Below the pieces are notes generated by a model. That model was not told where the DNA came from. It searched no databases and saw only the letters and a list, made by a program, of their open reading frames with translations. From Rotaria socialis (Eukaryota > Rotifera > Eurotatoria > Philodinida > Philodinidae), in assembly GCA_905331475.1 (NCBI GenBank), contig CAJNYU010003455.1, positions 105,203-169,202 of the forward strand: 64,000 nt of DNA. The letters are read 5' to 3'. Positions 24,801 through 35,876 of this stretch are shown here, one piece after another; the first letter of the stretch is position 1, and each line of letters starts with the position of its first letter. The translations under genes were made by a program, and so were the position numbers.

Positions 24801-27293
24801 TCGAATGCTGTTGTCGATAATGAATCGGCGGTGGAGTAGCTCGTGCATTAAGTTTGTCTTCGGCAAGATGAAATAGTTTTCTATTTGCTGTTTCAATATG
24901 AATTAACCACAATGATGGAATTATACAAGAGAGATAAAATATGATGCAAACAGCAACGCTAAAAATGTTTCAAAAAACAAAACAAGAACAGTCACTATTT
25001 TTAATATTTTATTTTGATACAACATACGTTTTAAATTCATGCCCATTTCGAAGCCAAATAACAATACCTGTTTCTACAAGTAAAAAGCCAAGACCAACAA
25101 GAATAATCCAACAATATTGATTGTCATTTGTATCAATAACACGCCATGTACAAAGTAGCCCATGTGCTAATAGAAGCACTCGCACTAGGAGTGACTTTAC
25201 GATTGTCAAACCGTGCATTCATTCGACCATCTGTCGTTTTTTTATTGTTACGTTGATCACCATATCTCTAGCTTTCGATTGTATTAAATAAAGCAAAAGA
25301 AAAAAAAACGAAGAAAGCGAAAGACACAATAAGGAGGACGATTTAGTTTGATCAACAAATAATTAGTAACGGCTAAGCCGTACTCATTTTTTTTTCTTTG
25401 TTTCGTTGCGTTATAGGTTTGAGCAATCCGGTCGATGCTATGTATTATGTTCAACCGTGGATGCTTGCCGTAATCATTCCGCTTGCAGGAATCAGAGAAG
25501 GTACGATCATTTTTTTGGTTTTATTGTTCGTTTCTATGTTTTGTAACTTCTTTTTTTTTGTTGTTTTCTTAGGTCAACAACTATTATATGAATTACATTT
25601 ATTTAATAAGAAATCATTTGCTAATGCAGGTTACTATGTAGGAATGTTTGGATCTAGCGCTTTATTAGCATTTAGTCTTGAATTCAGTGAATATTTATTA
25701 GTTTCAAATACCTCTTCACTTACACTAAGTGTATCGGGCATTTTTAAGGTAAGCATTCGTTTTCATAATAAGAAAAATGCACATATAGGTTAGAATTCGA
25801 GAGAGGACAAAGTCGAAGCAATTCCTTTCGTCACTATCACGAGAGGTTGTTTTTTTTTATTAACGAGCAATTTGATAATGACAACGCTAAGAATCTAATA
25901 CCTAATATCATGACTCCTAGTTATTAAGAAATGTTGGTTTTTTTTTGAAGAGAGATTGTCAATATTACTGTGGAAGATTCAACTTGGCATTGAATCTATG
26001 TAGAAAGTCATGCAACACTATATTTTGCTTATTGCTACCGATAGGAAAATGATCAATTCACTAAATAATTTAGATGTATATAATTAATCTTAAGATTAAT
26101 CTTTTCTAGAAGTAGATCACAGTTCAGCCGTGTTTTTGTAATAAATTTTGGAAAGAAGAAGATTAAAAGCTAAAGATTTTCTTCTTAAAAGCAATAGGTA
26201 AAACAAATTGTCGAGCACTACATTTAAGAGTTTCAATTGATTGTTCTTTAAGACTAACAAAGGTTTTTAAAGATGATCTAAAAAAACTTGTTAATCATCA
26301 ATTGTACCTATGAACAACTAACTGTACATGTAATCCTTCACGACCTGTAAATATTCTACTAAAAAAGGAATCACATAGGTGTATCTTTTTACTATATCAA
26401 AAACTAGTAAATGATACCATCTACCAGCTACCTTTCGTTTTTGTTGGTGCAAGCAGAGCTGGGCAAGTCAAGTCAAAAATGCCCCAAGTCAAGTCAAGTC
26501 TTGACTTGACATAATAATAAAAAAAAATTTTCTATTTTTGGACAAATTTACTGTTTTCTATGAATTTTCCAGATTTTAAAATTTAAAATTTTGTGATCTT
26601 TGATTGTGTGATTTTTTTAATGTTGTGTGAGAATACACCACGGTCAGGAAACAATAAAAGAGAAAATTTATTTATCTATGTAAATATAATGCGCACAGAA
26701 CAACAAAAGAAAAGAATATCAATTGTTGCAAGATAAGTACAATTGGAATCCAATTACACTTACCTTCTAACAATTAGTGTTCTTTTCTTTCTTATCTGTT
26801 CTGCACGCGGCACTGTAACAATCGATAAGTGCTACAGAGCACTGGGCAAGTCAAGTCAAGTCTGACTTGACTTGACTTGTGACTTGGAAAATCTCTGACT
26901 TGCCCAGCTCTGGTGCAAGAGCTATGAATTTTTATTTATTAATAAGAATATTTATTAAAATTTTCTCAATTTCATTTAAAGGAAGTTGTGATGCTCTATT
27001 TGGCGGTTGAATATAATGATAATCAATTAAATGCTCTAAATATCATTGGTCTTGTTATATGTCTCACTGGTATAGTCTTTCATTGTATTCTCAAATTCTG
27101 TGCACTACAGAGTATGCTATAAAATATAACATGAAAATTGTTTCAATAAACTTAAGCTTTTTTTGTAGAAGAAAAATCGACGAATGGAGATACGACTACC
27201 AATGAACGTTTACTTTTGCGTAGATTAGAATCGGGTGATGAATGGTCAATAGATGCTGATCCAAATAATCGGCGTACAAGCCTGAATGATTGA
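21864..27293 (+). CDS. SLC35C2: SLC35C2-like nucleotide-sugar/triose-phosphate transporter family protein
   Basis: Eight exons (21864-22236, 22306-22374, 23388-23455, 23507-23675, 25417-25500, 25573-25748, 26982-27111, 27169-27293) join in frame to about 397 residues. The order of conserved blocks follows vertebrate SLC35C2: TFFNRHLF..FPLSITTLHMA, then APTGITASLDISLSNWSL, SGLRWTITQL, LSNPVDAMYYVQP, FSEYLLVSNTSSLTLSVSG and IFKEVVMLYLA. A hydrophilic acidic tail of about 40 residues follows. The family has about ten membrane helices. SLC35C2 acts in the Golgi/ER-Golgi compartment, where it is linked to GDP-fucose supply for Notch O-fucosylation; that role is family knowledge and not visible here. 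Three introns are greatly enlarged: 22375-23387 holds a 629-bp palindrome, 23676-25416 a whole antisense gene, and 25749-26981 a MITE. An AATAAA lies near 27437. Confidence 0.92.
22571..23199. mobile_element. 629-bp near-perfect palindromic foldback element in an SLC35C2 intron
   Basis: The left arm (22571 to about 22865) starts ACGAGGGAAGGTGACCAAGT. The right arm (about 22904-23199) is its reverse complement and ends ACTTGGTGACCTACCCTCGT on the plus strand. Arms are about 290 bp with only scattered mismatches, and the loop is about 40 bp. No reading frame with recognisable coding content lies inside. No target-site duplication is evident at the ends. As part of the intron it would be transcribed and fold into a long hairpin. 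Confidence 0.9.
23711..25218 (-). CDS. TMEM26: TMEM26-like multi-pass membrane protein, nested antisense in SLC35C2 intron
   Basis: Three exons on the minus strand (25218-25028, 24958-24313, 24241-23711) join in frame to about 455 residues, against about 370 in human TMEM26. The N-terminus matches the family: a start with MHGL..VKSLLVRVLLLAHG then TWRV, followed by a helix with GLGFLLVETGIVI, then FYLSCIIPSLWLI. The middle has an EQRWLDALQETMFIVLC helix, and exon 3 opens with SLFIHDGLLLLYRTLLV and continues FFMAKNVLVMTLHCYRVYRI, the last family helices. The basic C-terminal tail of about 110 residues is extra. TMEM26 function is poorly known; it is a surface marker in mammalian beige fat. The whole gene lies within the SLC35C2 intron 23676-25416. 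Its stop is only 36 bp from the host exon end and its start about 200 bp from the next host exon. Confidence 0.88.
26454..26912. mobile_element. Non-autonomous hAT-like MITE (459 bp) in SLC35C2 intron
   Basis: Perfect 17-bp terminal inverted repeats: CAGAGCTGGGCAAGTCA at the left and TGACTTGCCCAGCTCTG at the right. It is flanked by a direct repeat GTGCAAG (26447-26453 and 26913-26919), or GGTGCAAG if the last G is counted as target. The CAGAG ends and 7-8 bp duplication fit the hAT superfamily. The ends are made of repeated TCAAGTC/GACTTGA motifs that also fold back locally. There is no transposase coding. It lies in the intron 25749-26981. Confidence 0.88.
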
Positions 27294-29243
27294 CCATTAG
27301 CAATGAAAAAGAAAAACTATTGCTGTTTTATTTATTATTATTATGAGTGCTTTAGTTTCTTTTTTTTATGAAAACAGTGACATCGGGGCAAAGCACGAAG
27401 ACTGGTTTTGTAAATATAAACAGACAAAAACAAAAAAATAAAGTCAAGTCTTATTTTTTTAGACTTTAGTAAAATACACTTGGTATTCAGGTTACTTCCG
27501 ATTTAAATACATTATCACCTTGAATATGTGTCACAGTTCATGAACTAATTAGATTCCAGTTGGATGATAAATCAATTGAGACAGAAACAATGGATTTTGA
27601 AGAGAAAACTTTTATTTATTCTCTCTCGGAGCAGATTGATAGCCATTTAGCAGAAGCTAGATCGATTCGATCGCACGACATATGTAATGCTGAAAAACCA
27701 ACATTACGCCAATAAATAAAAATATTAAAAAGTCATCCGTTTGATTGGATATCGTAGTGAATACAGTTACAAACTTTTTGTCCGAAAAAAGTGAATGATC
27801 TATCGTTGTTAAAATTTTAGACTTTGTTAAAGAATAGAAGTAATTTGAACGATTTCTTAAAGTCTGTCAGAGGGAAGTGCTTTCCTGGTTTGCTAGGATC
27901 GACTTGATCGTTTGGAACATCGTAATATACTTTCAACTAGCGAATACTTAGAAAAGAGTTTCAGGTCACACACCTGCTGTTTCCTACCGATAAATTCGAT
28001 ATGAAATTGAATCAAGATAACGCACGACACTAAACAAAAGAAAAGCAATAGTAAAGTGAACTTAAGAAATGTTTGTAAGGCTAACATGGCCTTTGGAGTA
28101 TTCTGTAGTTCTAGTAACTTTCTATATAGGCTATTGAACAAGTTTACCAGTGAAATCTTTCTTTCAGTTACTCATTGATTTCTAAGATATTCCACGATGC
28201 TAGATTTTTACAATGCTACCTATACTTTTAGTTCAGAGTAACTTATTAAACTTTTACAAGTATAAAAAGATAGGTGAGACAAAATAAAAGAAACGTACAA
28301 TTAGGACATGCGAATAAAGCCAGACACTTCAATATACATCTCTTGTTCAGTTAATACTCAACTGAATCTTCAGAAATTCTCATGGCTACAATATCTAGAT
28401 CATTTTCAATATTCGACGCAGTCTAGAGATGCAAAAAATACAAATGCAACTCTAATCAACACCAGTCAAATACAAATATAGAATTAGATTTGATGTATCC
28501 TTAATGCAAGAACATAATCAAGGACATATGAAGTATATTGACTGAATGATCGTGTCGATTTTTGATTATTATTTCATTAGTAATATGAAAACGATTGGCC
28601 CTTCTCTTTTATATCGTTGTTAATCGGTTCGCTACTAGCTACTTCCAAAACTACTAAAAGAAGCTGCCATAATGAGCTATAACCAGTGGTACAGTAGACA
28701 ATTCTGTATAATTCAAAATTGCTGAAGCATTTTCTTTTTTTGCTTTCAATAATTTACTGTTGAAGAGCTATTATACGAGATGATAATTATCTTATTTGAA
28801 GACAAAATGAAGTCACGCAGTTTTAAAGATAAGTGGCAACTTCATATATAATTCTTTAGAGTGATGAAAAACTATATACGAACTTGTTCTGTCATTCATA
28901 ATATTCTATTTTAATATCATAGGTTAAGGTCAATCATAATAGTTACTCTGTTCAGTGATATAGAACGAGAGAGAACAAACTATCATCGTGGTCACTTTTG
29001 ATTTTATTGCATAGTGTTCTGTCTCGTAAAATACGAATTATATAACTACAATCTATCGTCGATGATATAAGCTTCTACATAATAAGACAGTAAGCAGGTA
29101 TAGACGCTTTTTTCGTCTTCTTTATGTGACAAGAAAAAAAAGAAGAGGAAGGATGTTATAAAATAAAAGTGAGAAAGATCAATGGTCAATTCTGCTTCAC
29201 CGGCTGCTCATGCGTAACAGCATCGATTAATAATAGGCACAAA

Positions 29244-29897
29244 TAGGGGATGTGCAGCGTCGGTGTAAATACCGAAAAACTGGGGTTGATATCGCCGACA
29301 GTGTGCTCAGTGGAGCACTGACTACACTGACAACAACTTCACTGAAAAGGCCGAAAATATTCAATCAGTGTTCACTGAAGCACTGAAATTCGGTGCACTG
29401 ACCTCACCGATATCGGTGTTCAGTGGAACACTGAGTCACTGCACCCGTCAAAGTATACATCTTTGCCAATTTTAATGGTAGTTTACAATACATTATAGTG
29501 AAATAGGCACCTCTATCTTTGTCAAAGATATCATAATATTGAGTAATCTGTATTTTAAAATTATACAACAAACTTCAGTGGATTGCATTACCTCTTGTTT
29601 TACTCGAATACGCGAATACTGTCATTTAATGTAAGCTTCTTTCACATGCGAATTTTGCTTTCAAAAAATGTCACAGGAGCTGTATTACAATTTCAGTCAA
29701 CCAGAAGTTGTCGGTGTGCCAGTGATCCACTGAACACTGATGTCGGTACGGTCAGTGCACCGAGTTTCAGTGCTCCAGTGAACACTGACCGAATATTTTC
29801 GATGTTCTCAGTGAAGTCGGTGTCAGTGAAATCAGTGTGTCAGTGGCATCGCTGACAGTGAAGTCAGTGCTCAGTAAACCGACACTGCACATCCCTA
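29244..29897. mobile_element. Inverted-repeat element rich in CACTGA/TCAGTG motifs (about 650 bp)
   Basis: The left end TAGGGGATGTGCAGCGTCGG is matched by the right end, which on the minus strand reads TAGGGATGTGCAGTGTCGG. Inside each end, subterminal blocks of about 170-200 bp are packed with CACTGA, CAGTG and CGGTG motifs in both orientations, giving many possible stem pairings. The central part is ordinary AT-rich DNA. No transposase frame was seen. Flanks CACAAA/GACAAA are similar but not an exact duplication. Confidence 0.75.
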
Positions 29898-30309
29898 GAC
29901 AAAGGAAATCAACTCAACCTTGATCAGTTTATTTCCTTTCGTGATTATGATAATGGAAGATCATTCGAGTAAAACAAAATTCATGGCAGTATTTAAAAAA
30001 ATTGAAAACTCCGCGTGGATCAAGAGACAACCATTTTTTAGCTTAAAGAAATACATGTATTGTTAAAATCAGATATCATCAATGGGCGCCAAAAATATTA
30101 TCACGTTAGACTATGATTTAAACGATGAACATTTTTTCTGAAGCTATAAATAGATGTGTTGTGTTTGTTATTGTTGTATATTCGATTTAGTTCATTATGA
30201 TACAATATTTCAGCTCATTGCTGTTTTATTGAGATTCGTTCTATAGGTTTTGAAAAGACCAGTTCATTAGTGAATTATCAGGAAGCAATCTGTTTCTATC
30301 AAACCAAAC

Positions 30310-30682
30310 CAAGGGGGAAGAGACGGATTTGGGATTGTCAAAATCCCCAAAACCCAAAACGTGAATGATGAAATTTCCATCTGAATTTTTTTCCATATGT
30401 AAGTCTAATGATCCTTAGAATATTCTAAAATTTTCAGCGCAAACAGATGTTTCCTTCTCAAGATAATGAATGCGCAAGAAATACTCATTTCACGGCACGG
30501 TCAGAAAATCCAGTTTTTTTTTTGAAAATTCAAGATTTTAAGAAGGAAACATTTGTTCGAGTTGAAACTTTTAGGTTCTTTTATGGACCATGAAACCTAT
30601 ATATATGGGAAGAATTTCAGGTCGAAACTACGTCATTCACAGAAGGAAAAATGCTTTTCAATTTATAGGATTTTCCCCCTTG
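30310..30682. mobile_element. Foldback MITE (373 bp) with 8-bp target-site duplication
   Basis: The ends read CAAGGGGGAA and TTCCCCCTTG. They are directly flanked by an identical 8-bp direct repeat AACCAAAC at 30302-30309 and 30683-30690. The arms extend inward as a diverged foldback; for example ACAGATGTTTCCTTCTCAAG is mirrored by CTTAAGAAGGAAACATTTGT near the centre. There is no coding content. An 8-bp duplication fits hAT-type transposition. Confidence 0.85.
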
Positions 30683-31225
30683 AACCAAACACTTTCACAA
30701 TGAGGGGAAAATAAGGTGAAGAGTTATTTTCTTAGTCTAATTGCTATTATATGTTGCAGCCGAAGCGATTTAGACAAGAATACTAGGACAACGCCAATAA
30801 TTGAAAAGACCATAATAATCAAATGAATCGAGCTAAGTCTAGCAAAATTAATGATACACTTTTGAATAACATTAGAAAATGACTGTTTTTTTTTCTATCG
30901 AAGTCAACAATGCCAGACTCGTACATGTACTAATGAACTTTATTATTACAAAGAAACGTCAAGGCCTCTCTTATGCCAATTAGAGCAATTAAAGAATGTA
31001 ACTTGATTAAAAACTAAGTTAAACACGCGCTCACAGTTAGCGTTTATGCGTATCATCAATCAGAATATTCTAGAAAAGCATTTACCCTTCATTAACTTAA
31101 AATTTAATCTGACTTCTAACTATAATTTAATATGACCACATAATAAATGTTAGACAATGATTGATATTCCAGTATGGAATTTGACTGATAGTTATTTATT
31201 CTAAAATTACTCATATAAACAACAC

Positions 31226-32311
31226 TCATCGATTCAATGATCTCACAGTATAAAAATAAACGCATGATTGTCCCATTACGGCCAGTTTTGCTAATAGTGC
31301 TGAAGCGGTTATTAACATTAGTGGCAGTTGATATTGAATATAATTCATAGCTGTAACTATTTGTATAATTGCACACGTTGCGTATGGTGTCCAAGCTAAT
31401 AAATAATGTATGACAGCAATCATGATAGCTTGAGCAAATCTCCGATCGATACGCAGACGTTTGAGGCGATTACTTTCAGCCACAGTAAGTACATCAATAA
31501 AATGATGACGCGAGTCTCTAGGTATGCCTACGGTTGCTTGTGGTATTAATGAATTTCGTAGATAGATTAATTTGCGTATTGTTTTTAATATTCGAACATT
31601 TGTATATATTAAGCAAAACAACGGTAGAAAATAGATAAATAAAAAAACCAGTGAGATATATAGACCACTGCGAAGATCATCTGCTTTCCAATTAATACCA
31701 CAATCAAATCCTTTACCTTGGCGCTTGAAGCCTGGTTTTATGTTGATAAATGGTGGAAATGACCATACTAATGATATCAACCAGCATAGAATTGGAATAA
31801 GAAAATTATTTTTATGTTCAAATATTTGGTGTAATATGCTTGAATTGTAGAATAATCTTATGTATTGCACTACTGCTAATAAAGATATTGTATACATGAC
31901 GCAAATACCACATGTAAAGCAAATAAAAGCTTGCAGACGACAGACAATATATTCTTGAATCGGATGACAATTGATTGCTTGGATAGTTATATAAGGTAGA
32001 GTAAATGAAATGGATATTAGTGCATTTATGATTAAATTTAATGCTAATGGATTTAATCGATGACGATCAATAAGTAAAAAACGAATATTTAAAATAAAAA
32101 ATATAATTGAACTGATAATAAATACAGTTGACATAGATCGATAAATAAAACAATCGTAGTTGGACATGACAAATAAATTAGAAACTTCACCTAAATGACG
32201 AGAAAAAAACACGGGAACATTCATAGAAATCAATAATACTTTAATATAGTATGAAAACATACTCGACAACTGTGTGACATTAATAAAGATTTTTAAAGGT
32301 TCTGTTTTCAT
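31226..32311 (-). CDS. Opsin-like seven-helix receptor, intronless, with atypical motifs
   Basis: One uninterrupted frame of 361 codons encodes a rhodopsin-class GPCR. Opsin features: the disulfide cysteines in VCRLQAF (helix 3 start) and FDCGINW (second loop, aligning with opsin CGIDY), AWTPYA in helix 6, and ASALLAKLAV in helix 7 whose lysine (residue 342) falls at the retinal Schiff-base position (bovine Lys296). Several canonical residues are missing in an ungapped alignment: the helix-3 E/DRY is VQY, the helix-7 NPxxY is QSCVY, the position of Glu113 is Gln, and that of Glu181 is Gln. So it may bind retinal but signal weakly, couple unusually, or act as a photoisomerase-like opsin; this is inference. 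The start is uncertain: internal Met codons at residues 30 or 49 (before SNYDCF) are alternatives. No intron was needed, which is unusual beside the intron-rich neighbours and may mean retroposition. Confidence 0.75.
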   Translation of the reverse strand: MKTEPLKIFINVTQLSSMFSYYIKVLLISMNVPVFFSRHLGEVSNLFVMSNYDCFIYRSMSTVFIISSIIFFILNIRFLLIDRHRLNPLALNLIINALISISFTLPYITIQAINCHPIQEYIVCRLQAFICFTCGICVMYTISLLAVVQYIRLFYNSSILHQIFEHKNNFLIPILCWLISLVWSFPPFINIKPGFKRQGKGFDCGINWKADDLRSGLYISLVFLFIYFLPLFCLIYTNVRILKTIRKLIYLRNSLIPQATVGIPRDSRHHFIDVLTVAESNRLKRLRIDRRFAQAIMIAVIHYLLAWTPYATCAIIQIVTAMNYIQYQLPLMLITASALLAKLAVMGQSCVYFYTVRSLNR

Positions 32312-33541
32312 TGAAAAATATTTTATGTAGCTAGTAATTCTTCAACTGTGTTCTGAAAATTATAATGATCTTCTCTGTATTTAAAGCAAAATATTCAGCT
32401 ATTTATATAAATATGTAAAATGAGAGAGAAGGAGACAAATGACGCCGTAAGTTTTTACTGTAGTCTGCTTCGAAAATAACTATTTCCGTTGCCTAGCTTC
32501 ACCGCGAGATTTTGTATTGTATATTCATTAGAGTAAGATATAAAAAACGTAGCATTCAATTCAATAGTTCACATATTTTATAAGCATGAAAGATGTTTGC
32601 TGTGTAATAAACTCAATCTTAAGCTAAGGCAGAATATGAAGCGTGTATAAGAAGAAATTTTAATTTCCAACCAAGAAAACTATTATTATTTCTTATTCTT
32701 CTTCTTTTCTGTGGAAAAAAAGAACTCGTCTACTGATTAACAATTCCACTACATAAAACATGCCAGTGGTTCTGATGAAAAGTTTTTGTTCGGCAAGAAG
32801 GAAACTTCTCATAATCTATATGAAAAATAGTTATTGTCAAAATGACAAAAAGCAAATGCAACATGCCAGAGAAAAGATATCTGTTAGATCTCAGTTCTCA
32901 TTTTAACTGTAGTTTATAAAATTCCAATTAAAGTTTATCGGGTGTCAAAAACATGAACTTCTCCAGTTTTATATTGTTCGACGGAAAGATTTTTCTGGCA
33001 AACTATTTTTATCTTCATTTACATGTTCCTCATCAATTTAATCGAAAGTAAATCGTATTCATTAAACCCCATTCTATTATTATAAAAGATTTAAGATCAT
33101 GGACGTACATCAAATCTCTGATCATAATACAATATAAAATTACAATCGTTTTCTTCCTCTCAAGATAATGAAAATATTTCATTAAAAATATCTTCACGGG
33201 ATTCGTTAATTTATAGATTTTACTTTTTGATAAAGTAGATGATAATGAGCACACGTTATCTCGAAAATAACGGACCAACTATTTATGATGTTGACATATA
33301 TAATAATTTTTATTTTATTTTATTCTGTAAAATATTCTATGTGCACTGCTTAACGACTACGAGCCTTCCAGGTTTCTTTTCATTTCGTATCCTTTTCACG
33401 TTCCACATGCTTCACTTTGATTTAAGCAAAAATAAAAAACGTCATCACATATTTATATGTATATATATATATGGTGTATCGAGTGGCACTAACGTCAATA
33501 AGAAACTATCGATGAGAACGATAAAGAAATAACATATAAGA
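32312..33541. other. Intergenic interval between divergent opsin-like and protease genes
   Basis: AT-rich sequence without a supported exon. The opsin-like gene (minus) and the first protease (plus) are divergently transcribed from here, so both promoters should lie within it. Short frames at 33033-33278 (minus) and 33239-33532 (plus) show no recognisable motif. Confidence 0.45.
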
Positions 33542-34584
33542 ATGACAATGACCTTGGCTTTACGTTTATTTTTTATACAATTCGTTTTTACAGCTGTTAC
33601 TGGATTGATTTATTCTTGTTTACCGAATTCAACTTGTGGTTGCTCATCGAATTCGGCTGTTTTAAGTAAAATAGTAGGTGGTGAACAAGCTAAAACGGAT
33701 ACCTGGGGTTGGATTGCATCCATACGTATAGGAAATAGTCATATCTGCGGTGGCTCATTAATATCTTCCACATTAGTGTTAACTGCTGCTCATTGTCTCA
33801 GAACAATTAAATCAATGGCAAGTCTTAGAATCAATATTGGTTCAAATTATTTATTTATTATTCGCCAACAAAGAACAGTATCAAGAATTTACATTCATCA
33901 TGACTATGATTCAACAAATCTAGTGAATGATATCGCTATTATAAGTCTTTCATCACCCATAGATATGAATGATAGTTCGATCGCTCTTATTTGTTTACCA
34001 TCGATAAAAACTACTGAATATCCACCAATAGGTATAAACGTTGTTGCAATTGGTTGGGGTGTTCTATTAGCAGGAGACAAAAATCCATCTAATACACTTC
34101 AACAAGTAACATTAAAAACAATCTCAGCGAAAACGTTGGCTTGTCGAAAACTGATTCAAGATACGTCTACTCAATTTTGTTCTGGTGAGCAAGGAGGGAC
34201 AAAAGGTATTAAACACTACTACACCAAATTCAAATAGAAAAAGAAAAAGAAAAGAAACTTTTATTCGTATCCATTATTTTAGATACATGTCAAGGTGATA
34301 GTGGTGGTCCATTAATGATCTTTTCTAATGGCCAATGGATATTAGTTGGTATAACAAGTTATGGAATTGGTTGTGCTCTAGTCGATTATCCTGGTGTATA
34401 TACACGTGCTGCATTCTACATAGATTGGATATCCTGCTTTTTAACAAATGATACAATTTGCATTGAAAATAATACATTAAAACTAGACCAATTTTCATCC
34501 ATAGGATCATCAATATGTTATAATCATATGTTACTACTTTTTCTTTGTGTTATAGTATTAAAATTTGGGCATTTGTATAGATAG
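33542..34584 (+). CDS. Trypsin-like serine protease 1 (S1A), secreted with hydrophobic C-terminal tail
   Basis: Two exons (33542-34205, 34283-34584) give about 321 residues. A signal peptide (about 1-25) is followed by a short pro-segment with TCGCS, then the activation site K|IVGGE at residues 43/44. The catalytic triad is present: His84 in LTAAHC, Asp in VNDIAII, and Ser in QGDSGGP. The Asp six residues before the catalytic Ser ([10 protein letters not shown]) predicts cleavage after Lys/Arg. The C-terminus extends past the protease domain and ends in a hydrophobic stretch ([11 protein letters not shown]), so the enzyme may be membrane-attached. The single intron sits just before DTCQGDSGG, the same place as in the third protease. 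It is the first of three related proteases in 3.6 kb. Confidence 0.9.
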
Positions 34585-34871
34585 GAAAAAAAACTTTTCT
34601 CTTCTCCTTCATAGCGTAGGTTGCGTGCATTGTTACATTCATATATGCATATGCGTATATGAAGATATATATATATATATATACAAAAGCCCTTGATGAA
34701 CATATCTTCATTGTCAAATGAACGGGACTTTAACCGTTTCACTCGAATGCAAAAGACAGATGAAAGGGGCAAGAGAGAGAGACAGAGAGAAAAAGGTGAT
34801 TCTCATTGATTCCGTAGGTTTAAACAGATACTATTAACATCGGTAGTACGCGCACGGTTGAGCGGTTCATT

Positions 34872-35876
34872 GTGTTTATGATGACTTTTATTTGGACGAT
34901 AACCTTCTTTCTATTATTTCTATTTTCAATATTCGAGGTCACGATTTCAGTTGCTTATACATGTGACCGTCAATCAACATGTGGATGTTCGAAACGTTCA
35001 TCCGTTGTTATATCAAAAATTATTAATGGTGAACCAGTTTCTATATCTCATTCTTGGGGATGGATGGCATCATTGAGGCGCAATGATCAACATCAATGTG
35101 GTGCATCTCTGATAACAACATCACATGTTATCACAGCAGCACACTGCGTTAAACATATCAAATCATTGTCTCATTTGTCACTAAATTTCGACACGAGAAA
35201 TAAATCGAATATTGGTCAATTACGTAATATATCTCATATATATATACATCCAGAATATGATCAACGGTCATTTACAAATGATATAGCTATATTACGTCTC
35301 GATAGACCCGTTGATTTAAATAATTCAAATGTTGCTCTTTTATGTTTACCTTCAAAATCAGATTTCAACTTGGAAAAAGCTGAATATCCACCAATAGGTG
35401 AAAATCTTATTGCAATTGGTTGGGGTACTACAGATCCCTATACACGTATAGCTACAGATATACTTCAGCAAGTTACTATTCGAGCAATTGACCAAAATGA
35501 ATTTGCGTGTTATGATATAATTCATGATACGAAAGTACAATTTTGTGCTGGAGTTCTTGAAAGTGGAAAAGATACATGTCAAGGTGATAGCGGTGGACCA
35601 TTAATGTTATTCAAAAGAGGAATATGGGTATTAGCCGGTGTTACAAGTTACGGATCCATTTGTGCAAATCCAAATACTGCCGGTGTTTATACACGAATAG
35701 CTCGTTACGTAACTTATATACGAGAAACTATCGAAAATGATTACCCATTCATCTCAAATGCTACGCGTTTAGAATTAATAAATTTATTAAATTCAAGTGC
35801 AAATATTCTTTATCAAAAGTCAATGATTCAACTTTATTTTCTTTGCTTATTTATTCTTTATAGAAAACTCTTCTAG
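34872..35876 (+). CDS. Trypsin-like serine protease 2 (S1A), intronless
   Basis: A single 334-codon frame. Signal peptide at about 1-29, pro-segment with STCGCS, activation site K49|IINGE. His91 in ITAAHC, Asp137 in TNDIAIL and Ser240 in QGDSGGP complete the triad. Asp at position -6 from Ser240 predicts trypsin specificity. The domain is followed by about 40 extra residues and a hydrophobic C-terminal segment (LYFLCLFILY). Unlike its neighbours it has no intron before DTCQGDSGG. The start could also be the second or third Met (residues 3-4) without changing the product much. Confidence 0.9.
   Translation: MFMMTFIWTITFFLLFLFSIFEVTISVAYTCDRQSTCGCSKRSSVVISKIINGEPVSISHSWGWMASLRRNDQHQCGASLITTSHVITAAHCVKHIKSLSHLSLNFDTRNKSNIGQLRNISHIYIHPEYDQRSFTNDIAILRLDRPVDLNNSNVALLCLPSKSDFNLEKAEYPPIGENLIAIGWGTTDPYTRIATDILQQVTIRAIDQNEFACYDIIHDTKVQFCAGVLESGKDTCQGDSGGPLMLFKRGIWVLAGVTSYGSICANPNTAGVYTRIARYVTYIRETIENDYPFISNATRLELINLLNSSANILYQKSMIQLYFLCLFILYRKLF

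Larger units (their letters stand above)
27294..31225. other. Gene-free interval between SLC35C2-like and opsin-like genes
   Basis: No exon of a recognisable gene was found on either strand. The interval holds two inverted-repeat elements (29244-29897 and 30310-30682), listed separately. The remainder is AT-rich sequence with only short frames. Confidence 0.5.
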
